Shown in pieces: positions 16,464 to 25,500 of a stretch of 48,342 nucleotides of DNA (the first letter of the stretch is position 1; each line of letters begins with the position of its first letter). The position numbers were made by a program, and so were the translations under genes. Location of the stretch: positions 1 to 48,342 of the forward strand of contig JAEWMH010000091.1 in NCBI GenBank assembly GCA_023393235.1, given 5' to 3'. The notes below the pieces were generated by a model. The model searched no databases and was not told the origin of the DNA. It was given only the letters and a program-made list of their open reading frames with translations. The DNA comes from Bacillota bacterium (lineage in GTDB: Bacteria > Bacillota > Bacilli > Paenibacillales > NBRC-103111).

Positions 16464-19400
16464 CTAGTTGATGAAATCCGCAAACTTCAAGAGCCGCTTC
16501 AGCATTGCTGCGGCTTCCGCACGGGTAGCTTGAGCTTCAGGGGCGAACCGGTTGCCCGAGGTTCCCTCCACCAGTCCCGCGGCCACACCGGCGTCGACTG
16601 CTTCAGCCGCCCATGCGGGAATTTGTCCTTCATCGGCGAATACAGCAGTGGCTCCCGACGGGGCCGATTTCCCGGCAGCCTTCAGGGCGCGGCTCATCAT
16701 AACAGCCATTTGCGCACGGGTGATATTGGCTCCGCCGCGAAGTGTGCCGTCCTCGAAGCCGTCCAGCAGTCCGGCCTTCACGGCCGCACCCAGAGCACCT
16801 GCGTACCATTCGGTGCCGGTCAGATCCTTCACTCCCGATACGGCCGACGCATCCGGGGCCAGACCCAGCGCCCGTACCAGAAGGGCGGCGAATTCACCGC
16901 GTGTCACTTGGGCATCCGGCGCAAACCGTCCCGGCGCTTGCCCGTCGATGACCAGCTTGGCTGCCAACAGCTCCACATCGGTACGGGACCAGTGTCCGCT
17001 CAAATCCGCGAAGGCTGCAGCGGACGGTTTAACTACACCATAGATGCTGTTGGAGTTCCGCTTCATGGTGACTACGGTTTTGCCGTCTGCTGTACCGAAT
17101 ACCGCCGGCACAAAGCTCATGCTGCCGCTGGCCGGGTCGAAGACAACCGCAGTGGCGGAAGACGGGTCCACTGTGCCGGGGACGGTCAAGGTCCGGGACA
17201 CATAGGTGCTGCCGAAGTAATTCAGCTCCACCTGTTTGCCGCCTGCTTGTGCGGTGACGGTGTAGCTAACGGCATCCGTCAGCAAGACGGCTCCGCTCTT
17301 GGCTGCGGCTGCTTCCACTGCCGCTTTGGCCGCTCCCGCCACTTCACCGATAACCACCTCAATGCGGATATCGCCTGCCGCTGTCCCCAATGCTGCAGCC
17401 AGCTCACTGAGCTTCACCACCGACAAGGGCAATTCATAGCTCTTATCCGCTGTGCGGATGAGGACAGTTCCTTGGGCATTGCCAATCAAACCACTTACCG
17501 GAAGCGTCACCTTCACCGCTCCCTCCACCTCCGGCAGGGTGATGATGGTTTTGCCTGCTCCAGCTGCTGCCAGCGCCTTGGAGAAGGAAGCTGCCGACAG
17601 GACCAGGCTGGTGACGGAGGTTCCATCCGCTGCAGTTTCCGTCTTCAGGTCCTTGGTTTCCGGTTTAAGCTCCACACCGCCGCTCACAACGCCCGCTTCC
17701 ACTTGTGCTCCAGTTTCAGGAGTAGAGGGAGCAGCAGGGGCGCCCGGTCCAGAGGTGCCGGGACTGGAAGATTCACCGCTGCTTTCACTTTCGGTCGTAA
17801 CAGCAGCTGAAAGTCTCGTTGTACTAACATTATTTTCCTTATCCACTGCCTCTACTGCAAAATTATAAGCTGTACCCGATGATAAACCATTTACTTGATA
17901 ATCATAATAAACTGCTCCGCTTACCGTCTTGTATACAGTGCTGCTGACATTGCCGATTTTCACACTTCCGTTATATACCCGGTATTCCTCCACACCCGTC
18001 TTATCCTCAGCGGGAGTCCAGGTAAGCTTCACACCGGAGGTGGTGACATCGGATGCGGTCAATTTAGCATTTTCGGGCCAAACCGGAGCCTGCGCCACAT
18101 CCACGATTCTGCCTTCTGTACCGGTATTGGCGGCAGTCAATGTGCCCAGCGCCTTCAAATACTGGATAAATACCTCATAATCCGGCTTAAAAGGATACTG
18201 CTCGCTGTACATGAAGTTCACGCGGCCCTCGTTATAGGCCTTGCCGAAGGAGGCGTACGCGTCGCCACCCTTGGCGGTAAAGATGTTGGTCGCCAGGTTA
18301 TAGGTTTTCTTCAGATCCAGCGGCACATAGCCGTTGTCTGTTTTGACGCTGACGCCGGTTACCCGGCCAAACGCCGGCTTGGTGGAATCATAGGTGAACT
18401 TCATTCCCGCTACGTGGGGGAAGCCGCCGTATTCGGAAGGCGCCTTGGATACACCGTTCTCCAGTCCATCCCAGATTTCCTGGCCAGTCAGCTCCAGTAC
18501 CACTACATCGTTATTGAAGGGCAGAATTTCCTGCACGGCAGCTTGGGTTATGGCTCCAGCCTTCAGGTTGGTCCGGATACCACCGCCGTTCTGCAGGGCC
18601 ATTTCGGCTTTAAACTTTTTCCCTTCTTCCGCGTTACTCCCCGCCTGATTGGCCTCATACAGCATACCGTCCACCACCAAATTGCCGATGGCTGTTTCTT
18701 TGGTGCGGACAACCCGGGGATACCCTTCTATTGCTACCGCGCCATACAGGTTCACATTGGATTGCCCAACTACCAGATTGTTCAACTCGTCCACCTTGGG
18801 CTTGTACTTGGCCAGAATGGCGGCCGCCTCCGGATCGGCTGCAAACACATACTCCGAGCCCTTTTTCTGATCGATGGCGATTAAGGTATTGTTGGTCTTG
18901 TCCGTATTCTTAAGCTTCCCGTTTTCGTCTGCTTCCACATGAAGCAGCTTGCCGCCCTTATCGAATTCCACTTGAAGCTTGCCCAGATTCTGCGCCCGCT
19001 CACCGGTTTGCACAATGAGCTTAGGTTCGCTGTGGGTGTTGTCCACAATGGCTGCATCCAGCTTGGTATGGGAGTGGCCGCCGACGATAATGTCGATGCC
19101 CTCCACCTTCGCCGCAATCTTCCGGTCCTCATCGTAGCCCAGGTGGGACACAGCAATAATCTTGTTGATGCCCTGCTGCTGCAGCATGGCTACTGTGCTT
19201 TTTGCCTTCACTTCCGGGTCTTGGAAGGTAACAACGCCGGGTGAAGAAATGTTGGCCGTGTCCACCGTGGTCAATCCGAAGATGCCCACCTGTTGGCCGC
19301 CGATTTCTTTAATGATGGCAGGGTACACCTTGCCGGACTCGCCCGGTTGGCCAATACTGCTCTGCACATAGCCCTTCAGAAGGTCATCCGCCGAAAAGTC

Positions 19401-21485
19401 CACATTGGCCGATACAAAGGGAAACTGTGCATTTTTGATAAAATTCGAAAGCGCCTTAGAGCCCTTGTCAAACTCATGGTTGCCGAAGGTCATGGCGTCA
19501 TATTGCATCAGATTCATAAATTCCAGGTCGGCTTGCCCTTCGTATTCATTAAAATAGAGGGTTCCCGCGAACACATCCCCTGCGTCCAGAAGCAGCGGAT
19601 TCGGGGAGGTGGCCTTGGCCTGCTTGGTGGCCGTCACCCGGCGCAGCACATTGTCCGGCGAACTGGAGGAGTCAATGTTGGCGTGGGTGTCGTTAGTGTG
19701 CAGGACAGTCAGCGGGAAATTGCCGTTGTCGGGGACGTTGGGGGTAATTTCGAATACGGCTACCGTACCCGATACCTCATTGCCCACCAGCAAAAGCGGC
19801 TTGCCTGTTGGGCTGTCTTCAGCGGCCACAAACTGCAAACCCTCGGGGCCGGAATCCCCCTTCACCTTGTCGCTAAAGTTCCGGGAATTCACATACCCGG
19901 CGAAGCTGGCTTGGGCAGGGTCGGTAACATTGTAAGCCATAACGCCGCCGATCCGTTCCAAACCGATGAAGGCATAGGTTTTGCCGTTGATCACACCAAT
20001 CTCAGCGTCCTCGGGCTCCGGGCCTTTGTTGTCGCTGCGGTCATCCAGATTCACATTGTCGTTGGATGCGTTAAAATAAGCGGGCAGCCGTTGGGCAATA
20101 ATGGTCTCCAATTGGGAGCCGCTGTCAAACACCGGTCCCGCCGCAATATTGGCAGCGTCCCATATGGAGAAGGAGCGGGCGCCGAAGGCGTACAGCCCTT
20201 CATAGTAGGTAGCTCCGGTTACGGTGTAGACGGAATTGGTGACGTTCAACCGGCCCAATTGTTTATTGTCGGTTAGAATGCTTTGCAGGTTCAGCTGCAG
20301 CTCATCCCACTCTGCATCTGTATAACCCTTGTACAAGCTGCGGTTCAGCTTAACCTGGGCGGCGATATCCTTAATGCGTTTTTCCTCCGCATAATCCCCA
20401 TACTCTCTGGCATCGCCCTCATTGGCGGTAACCAGATAGGTTTTCCCATCCTTTTGGAACAAGGACATGCCGTCCGGCATGTACATACCCAGCACCGGCC
20501 ATTTGGCAATGTGGATGGCATTGTCTTTGTCGGAAGCATCCAGGCCGTTCCCCGGCAGGGAGTGATCCTTTAGACCAAGCCCGGATACCTTCTCAATCGT
20601 GCGGGAATCCAGATTTAAAGTGGCAATGGCGTTATTTTCCTGCATGGATATATAGGCATAACTCCCGGAAGAGTCCACTGCGATATACTCCGGCTCCAAA
20701 TCCTGTGCCCGCTCGGTGGAATTGGCCGGCGCTTTACCCTTGGGGAAGAGCCGGACATTGTCGTCGAACACATCGTCAGAAAGATTGAGGCTGATTTGTT
20801 CGGCAACAGCACTGCTTATTCCGTTGGAGAGATCAACTAAGGTAACGGAGCCCTCCGGGTCAAAGCTGTAATCGGAGTTGGGCTCGCCCTCATTGGCGCT
20901 GAGAATCTTTTGCCCATCCGGGGTAAAGGTCACCATATCCGGCAGGTAACCGGCGCCGAATTCCTTGATGAGACTGCCATTCTTATCCAAAAGAAGCAGC
21001 TTGCCTTTGAGGGTTCTGTCCACAGCAGGAACGGCCAGGGCCACATATTCCCCTGAGGGGGACACGGCTACACTGGTCATATCATGGGTGCTCCTCGTAA
21101 TGCCCAAGCCCAAATCCTCGAGGTAAACCCTCTTTTCAGCGGTAAGAGAGTAGACTTCATCGGTGACTGTATTCCGGTTCTGCAGGCCGCCTAAATCCAC
21201 AATATCCAATGAAATTTCTTTGCCGTTAATCACATAAGCCTTATGGGTTATCTTGTTGTAGGAAACAATTTCAGCCGCGGTGCTTCCTCCCGGTGCCGTA
21301 TACCGCCCGATCAGCTTCATGGACAGCTCATCGGAGACTGTTTGTCCAGCGCCGCCTCCTCCAGATCCACCGATCACCGGAACCGGAACGTTGGGGATTT
21401 CCGCCGCCAGAGCGGGGACTGCCGCCCCTATCGCCATAACCGACGACAATACAACCGATACTGCGCGTTTTCTCCACATCTGCAT
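16464..21485 (-). CDS. SLH-anchored phosphatase / 5'-nucleotidase with choice-of-anchor I propeller
   Basis: 1673 residues. ATG at 21485 has GGAGGG 11 bp upstream; longer in-frame starts up to 21566 fall in the promoter. Layout: signal peptide about 1-28 (ending AVPALAAE); a choice-of-anchor I beta-propeller about 42-578; a calcineurin-like 5'-nucleotidase domain about 590-830 with a canonical active site (HTNDTH, DAGDVFAG, GNHEFD, VSHLG, GGHSH); the 5'-nucleotidase C-terminal domain with NGGGI near 965; fibronectin III about 1142-1228; a linker module about 1265-1488; three SLH domains about 1492-1672. It should release phosphate from extracellular nucleotides at the cell surface. The last 400 residues are closely paralogous to the end of the protein at 1008-7493. 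The promoter has the same PhoP-box geometry, supporting a joint role in phosphate scavenging. Confidence 0.93.
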   Translation of the reverse strand: MQMWRKRAVSVVLSSVMAIGAAVPALAAEIPNVPVPVIGGSGGGGAGQTVSDELSMKLIGRYTAPGGSTAAEIVSYNKITHKAYVINGKEISLDIVDLGGLQNRNTVTDEVYSLTAEKRVYLEDLGLGITRSTHDMTSVAVSPSGEYVALAVPAVDRTLKGKLLLLDKNGSLIKEFGAGYLPDMVTFTPDGQKILSANEGEPNSDYSFDPEGSVTLVDLSNGISSAVAEQISLNLSDDVFDDNVRLFPKGKAPANSTERAQDLEPEYIAVDSSGSYAYISMQENNAIATLNLDSRTIEKVSGLGLKDHSLPGNGLDASDKDNAIHIAKWPVLGMYMPDGMSLFQKDGKTYLVTANEGDAREYGDYAEEKRIKDIAAQVKLNRSLYKGYTDAEWDELQLNLQSILTDNKQLGRLNVTNSVYTVTGATYYEGLYAFGARSFSIWDAANIAAGPVFDSGSQLETIIAQRLPAYFNASNDNVNLDDRSDNKGPEPEDAEIGVINGKTYAFIGLERIGGVMAYNVTDPAQASFAGYVNSRNFSDKVKGDSGPEGLQFVAAEDSPTGKPLLLVGNEVSGTVAVFEITPNVPDNGNFPLTVLHTNDTHANIDSSSSPDNVLRRVTATKQAKATSPNPLLLDAGDVFAGTLYFNEYEGQADLEFMNLMQYDAMTFGNHEFDKGSKALSNFIKNAQFPFVSANVDFSADDLLKGYVQSSIGQPGESGKVYPAIIKEIGGQQVGIFGLTTVDTANISSPGVVTFQDPEVKAKSTVAMLQQQGINKIIAVSHLGYDEDRKIAAKVEGIDIIVGGHSHTKLDAAIVDNTHSEPKLIVQTGERAQNLGKLQVEFDKGGKLLHVEADENGKLKNTDKTNNTLIAIDQKKGSEYVFAADPEAAAILAKYKPKVDELNNLVVGQSNVNLYGAVAIEGYPRVVRTKETAIGNLVVDGMLYEANQAGSNAEEGKKFKAEMALQNGGGIRTNLKAGAITQAAVQEILPFNNDVVVLELTGQEIWDGLENGVSKAPSEYGGFPHVAGMKFTYDSTKPAFGRVTGVSVKTDNGYVPLDLKKTYNLATNIFTAKGGDAYASFGKAYNEGRVNFMYSEQYPFKPDYEVFIQYLKALGTLTAANTGTEGRIVDVAQAPVWPENAKLTASDVTTSGVKLTWTPAEDKTGVEEYRVYNGSVKIGNVSSTVYKTVSGAVYYDYQVNGLSSGTAYNFAVEAVDKENNVSTTRLSAAVTTESESSGESSSPGTSGPGAPAAPSTPETGAQVEAGVVSGGVELKPETKDLKTETAADGTSVTSLVLSAASFSKALAAAGAGKTIITLPEVEGAVKVTLPVSGLIGNAQGTVLIRTADKSYELPLSVVKLSELAAALGTAAGDIRIEVVIGEVAGAAKAAVEAAAAKSGAVLLTDAVSYTVTAQAGGKQVELNYFGSTYVSRTLTVPGTVDPSSATAVVFDPASGSMSFVPAVFGTADGKTVVTMKRNSNSIYGVVKPSAAAFADLSGHWSRTDVELLAAKLVIDGQAPGRFAPDAQVTRGEFAALLVRALGLAPDASAVSGVKDLTGTEWYAGALGAAVKAGLLDGFEDGTLRGGANITRAQMAVMMSRALKAAGKSAPSGATAVFADEGQIPAWAAEAVDAGVAAGLVEGTSGNRFAPEAQATRAEAAAMLKRLLKFADFIN

Positions 21486-21541
21486 GCTTTTTTGCTCCCT
21501 CCATTGCAATTGGATGCTATGAATCTTCCAGATCATCCCTA

Positions 21542-21595
21542 ATTGTAACGAAGAAAGATTAACCAAACGTCAGCGCAATGTGGAGGTTTTGTAAA
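21542..21595 (-). promoter_or_regulatory. Pho-box promoter of the second SLH phosphatase gene
   Basis: On the minus strand: TTTACA (21595-21590), TCCACA (21584-21579), CTGACG (21573-21568) and TTAATC (21562-21557) at 11-bp steps, then 9 bp and -10 TACAAT (21547-21542). 19 of 24 positions fit the PhoP consensus TT(A/T/C)A(C/T)A. Spacing is identical to the array at 7533-7586. Confidence 0.75.
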
Positions 21596-21600
21596 GACAA

Positions 21601-21639
21601 GAAAAACCGCTTCCTACGCATAAGCTGCGGATTAAGCGG
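21601..21639 (-). terminator. Possible terminator isolating the Pho promoter
   Basis: On the minus strand CCGCTT (21639-21634) pairs with AAGCGG (21612-21607) around an inner CGCA/TGCG stem, followed directly by TTTTT. It lies just upstream of the Pho box and would stop read-through from the RHS operon. Confidence 0.5.
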
Positions 21640-21851
21640 CGGATTTGCCATGTGTTGTTTGCTGCGGATGTGTGCAGCATTATTAGAGCTTCAAAATTTG
21701 CAGATATAAACTCGTGTTTGTATTCCAGTTCTGTGCAAGGTAACGCCCCCACGCTCACGCATCAAAGACTTGTTTCTGTTCATAGAAGCTTCATAATCTT
21801 CGCCGCTGGTATACTGTATATGGTTTTTTAAGTAGGGAGACCCGGCGGCGC
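21640..21851. other. AT-richer spacer without a recognised gene
   Basis: Short open frames on the minus strand (up to 64 codons) have no good ribosome site and no recognisable product. The AT content matches the adjacent immunity-gene region rather than the rest of the window, so this may be leftover DNA from exchange of RHS tip/immunity cassettes. That is inference. Confidence 0.4.
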
Positions 21852-21891
21852 AAAAAGAAACCCACAATGCGAGGGTTCTTAGCATTGTGGG
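21852..21891 (-). terminator. Terminator of the SLH-RHS-immunity operon
   Basis: Perfect 10-bp stem CCCACAATGC (21861-21870) with GCATTGTGGG (21882-21891), then TTTCTTTTT on the minus strand, 21 bp after the stop of the putative immunity gene. Confidence 0.88.
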
Positions 21892-21912
21892 CCCTTGTGG
21901 GTAGATTATATT

Positions 21913-22539
21913 CTATTTCAATCTACTTGCTGTTCCTGCTTTGATATCAATGTTAAATTTCTCTTCAGGTATGGGTAACTCTTTTGTTGTACTGAGGATA
22001 TAAAGAGTTTCATTATCCGTAGGCTCCAACTTCACCCAATGATGACCCTTACCAACCGCAAGGCCTTTGATTTTCTGTAATTGAATGTCTGTTGGGATAT
22101 ATGTTTCCTCCCCTGTGCTAACATCTCGAAGATATAGTCGTGCGTGACTGTTTCTTTGAAACAAATTGATTAAGTCAATCCGGTATTCATATTTTTCATC
22201 TGCCGATGTTTTTAATGTACCACTTATTATTTTTTCCTTAGCCCAACCATGAGTGTTAACACTTTGAATCAATGCAGCTGATAATAGAACAGATATTATC
22301 AACGCAAAAGTTATTAAGGTATATTGTCCTCCACTAGTGGGATTCCACCCTTTGATAAGGAGTGTAGTAAATAATCCAACAAAAAGGAAGACTGGAACAG
22401 CCGCACCCCAAAAGTATGTGGTTCCAAGAATATCCATACCCCGTTGAAAATATGCTGTAGAACCTAAGAGAAACCAAACAAATGATGAAAAACTAAATAT
22501 TATTACTACTGCAAGTAGAATCCGTAGCCATATTTGCAT
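21913..22539 (-). CDS. Small membrane protein, candidate immunity protein for the RHS lipase tip
   Basis: 208 residues, ATG at 22539, 28 bp after the RHS stop codon. Three membrane segments are visible: about 7-29 (LRILLAVVIIFSFSSFVWFLL), about 42-63, and about 72-93. The remaining 115 residues form a hydrophilic C-terminal domain (EYRIDLINLFQRNSHARLYL, ETYIPTDIQLQKIKGL). No named family is recognised. Position directly after a toxin-tipped RHS gene, AT-rich composition shared with the tip, and small size are what is expected of a cognate immunity protein. Membrane location suits protection against a membrane-lipid hydrolase. The role is inferred from context only. Confidence 0.75.
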   Translation of the reverse strand: MQIWLRILLAVVIIFSFSSFVWFLLGSTAYFQRGMDILGTTYFWGAAVPVFLFVGLFTTLLIKGWNPTSGGQYTLITFALIISVLLSAALIQSVNTHGWAKEKIISGTLKTSADEKYEYRIDLINLFQRNSHARLYLRDVSTGEETYIPTDIQLQKIKGLAVGKGHHWVKLEPTDNETLYILSTTKELPIPEEKFNIDIKAGTASRLK

Positions 22540-22543
22540 ACTT

Positions 22544-22551
22544 CCCCCCCC
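22544..22551 (-). promoter_or_regulatory. Unusual Shine-Dalgarno: run of eight G before the immunity gene
   Basis: The only ribosome-site candidate for the ATG at 22539 is an uninterrupted G8 run four bases upstream. Homopolymers of this length can slip, which would change the spacing to the start. Confidence 0.55.
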
Positions 22552-22567
22552 TAAGGTTTTGATAATG

Positions 22568-25500
22568 TCAATCCAACTTTAGTATGGGCTCAATATACTT
22601 TTTCCAAATATCTTTATTGCTGTGCATATTTGAATGAGCATCTATTTTGGTTCCTGTTTCTGCATCCTTGGCACGGATGTTATCAGCATTCTTAAATTTA
22701 CGAGTAGTAGAGCCGTAATACATCCTCCATACTTTCCACGAGTTCCATCCAAAGTCATATCCGCCCATATCCATTTGTACAATATCCCTTTCGTTATACA
22801 ACTGAATATGTTGTCCAACTTCTGTTTCGAGTTGATATTCCCTCACTGGGGTTGCAACTGTAATTAAGGTTTCTACCTCCATCCCTTTTTCCTGCAACAA
22901 ATTCGCCAACAATATTGCTATGTTTCCTCCGTGACTATGGCCAACCAATCTAATAGGTTCATCAGGATTTTCTTTATGCCATTCGTACACTGTATTTACA
23001 AATTCCTCAGCCGCATCTGTACGAGCACTTTTAAGATTTTCTCCACCCCACCCTAGCGGTTCACTCGTTTCACCAAATAAATTTTCCACATACTCCACAA
23101 AATCTGATTTCCATGTTGTCGAATTTGAATTAGTCCCATGAATTAGCCAAACTTTATGCCCACTAGGATCAGTATACTTCAACGGATTATTATACACATA
23201 AGTATACAAATTCAAACTCAGCGGATTTCCAGTATCCCCCTCATACGTATCCTCGCTAATGAACCGTCCCAGCTCCGGCTGGTAGTAGCGGGCGCGGGCG
23301 TAGGTGAGGCCGCTGGAGTGATCGTAGCCCAAGCCTGTGTAGCCGTATAGGTTGTCCGGACCCGGCCAGTTCGTGTCGAATTTCTCTGCTGCCTGCGGTA
23401 CGCCAAATTCGTCGTACTGGTAGCGGGCGGCGATTTCTCTCGCTGCCCCTGTCAGCGCCAGCAGACTACCCAATGCATCCTGCAGCGGATAAAGAGTTTT
23501 CTCCGCTCCTGCATTAGCACCGCTTGCACCTGCAGCAGGCTCCCAGCTGTTATCGGGGTCATTGGCCGGCAGATAGCTCATGGACAGCTGCTCTCCGCCT
23601 AAGCCGTATACATAGCTTTCCTTCCATTTCGCCGCATCAGCTCCCGTTACCTGCAGTACCTGCGGCAGCGGATCACTGACATCCAGGGTGTAATGGAACT
23701 CCTGCACCGCTTTTTTGTATTGGGTCTCCCATCCGGTGCGGCTGCCTGAAGGATGGCCCGTCGGGTAAGCATCAGCCGCCGTTCCGTCCGCTACATTCAC
23801 GCCCATGTAAATCCTATTGCCGTCTCCGTCATAACGGTAATCCGTCCGGTCACCTGCGGCATCAGTCAACCTTTTCAGCCGGTTGGAGGAGGTCCAGCTG
23901 TATTGATCCAGCACTTGATCAGCCGCCACCCCAAAGGGGTTCGTCACACTCAAGCCGGTTCCCTTCAAACCGTACACACTGCCGGTGACCTGCGCTCCTG
24001 CTCCGTAGACCTCTCCGGTTACGGGCAGCCCCGCTCCCTGTACAGCATTTGCTGCGAATCCTTGCCCGGCAAGAGCCTTCCTGGAAACGGCCTGGCTATC
24101 CACACCAGTGACAGAAAGCAGATTGCCGCGCAGGTCATAGGCATAATCCTTATAGTCCGTTCCCCGCTCCCAGCGGGTCAACCGGTTGGCCGCATTGTAC
24201 GCATAGCTCTCTGCTGTAACCTCTGTTCCCTCTGTCACTGTCCGGCTTATCCGGTTGCCTGAGGCATCATAAGCATAAGCCACATTAGAACCGTTCAGCG
24301 TCTCCGCCCGCTCCAGCTGCTGCAGGGCGTTATACGTGTACTCCGTGATGATGGTACGGGATTCCCCAATAGGGGCATCCTCATCACTTCCGTTTTTCGT
24401 CCGGGTTACCTTCGTCCGGTTGCCTGCAGGATCGTATTCATAAGCCAACTGCTCCAGCAGCACACCCTGGCTGCCGGTATAGCCGATGCTTGTTGTCTGT
24501 CCTGCCCCATCGTATGCATACCAGCCGACCGTTCCGTCCGGGGTAGTCCTGGAGATAACAGCCCCCCTTTTATCATAGGTGTACAGAGTGCTCCGGCGGG
24601 CTTCTCCTGCTGTCTCCTCTACCTTAATTAACTGGTCCTTATTGTCATACGAATATTGAACCGCCCGCAGATCAGGGTAGAGAATCCGCGCCTTTTGACC
24701 ATTAGGCGTCCATTCATAGCGGATTTCACTGCCCCCGGCCTCCACCTTGGTCAGGCGGTTTAAGGCATCGTACGTGTACAGCGTTGTACCTGACCCATCC
24801 GTCATAGAGGTGCGCAATCCCGCTCCATCAAAGGTATAGGCTGCAGCTTCCCCATCCGACTCCGTTCTGGCTGTCAGCCGGTTCAGCAGATCATACCGGA
24901 ATTCAGTCAACGTTCCGTCTGCCGCTGTTTGGGTGAGCAAATTGCCGTTGGCGTCATAGCTCCAGGACAGCTGCTCTCCCAGGGGATTTGTCCGTTTCTC
25001 CACCAGATTGCGTCTGTTGTATCCATACCGGGTCACATTGCCCCCGGCATCCTGTTTTTCCTCCAGATTACCCAAGGGATCATAGGTGTAAGCCGTACGG
25101 CCGTTTCCGGCATCCAACACCTCGGTTAGCCGGCCTAAGCTGTCATAGGTATAGGTAGTTTTAAAGTTCAAGGCATCCGTCACCTGCCGGATGCGGCCAA
25201 CTGCATCATAAGCGAAGCCTGTCCGGCTGCCATTGGGATCGGTGATTGCCGTAAGCTTGTCCAATGCATCATATTCATAGCCCCAGCGATTGTCTTCCTC
25301 ATCCTGGTAAACAGCCACCCGGCCCCGATCGTCCCGCTCCATTAGAGTCGCCCCATGGTTGGGATCCTCCGAACCAATGACCTGTCCACGCTTGTCATAG
25401 CGGGTAATCCACTCCGCCCCGCCGGGCGTAATGATCTTCACCTGTCTGCCCGCCTTGTCATATTCAAACGCCGTGGTTTGGTTCAACGGATCAAGCTTAG

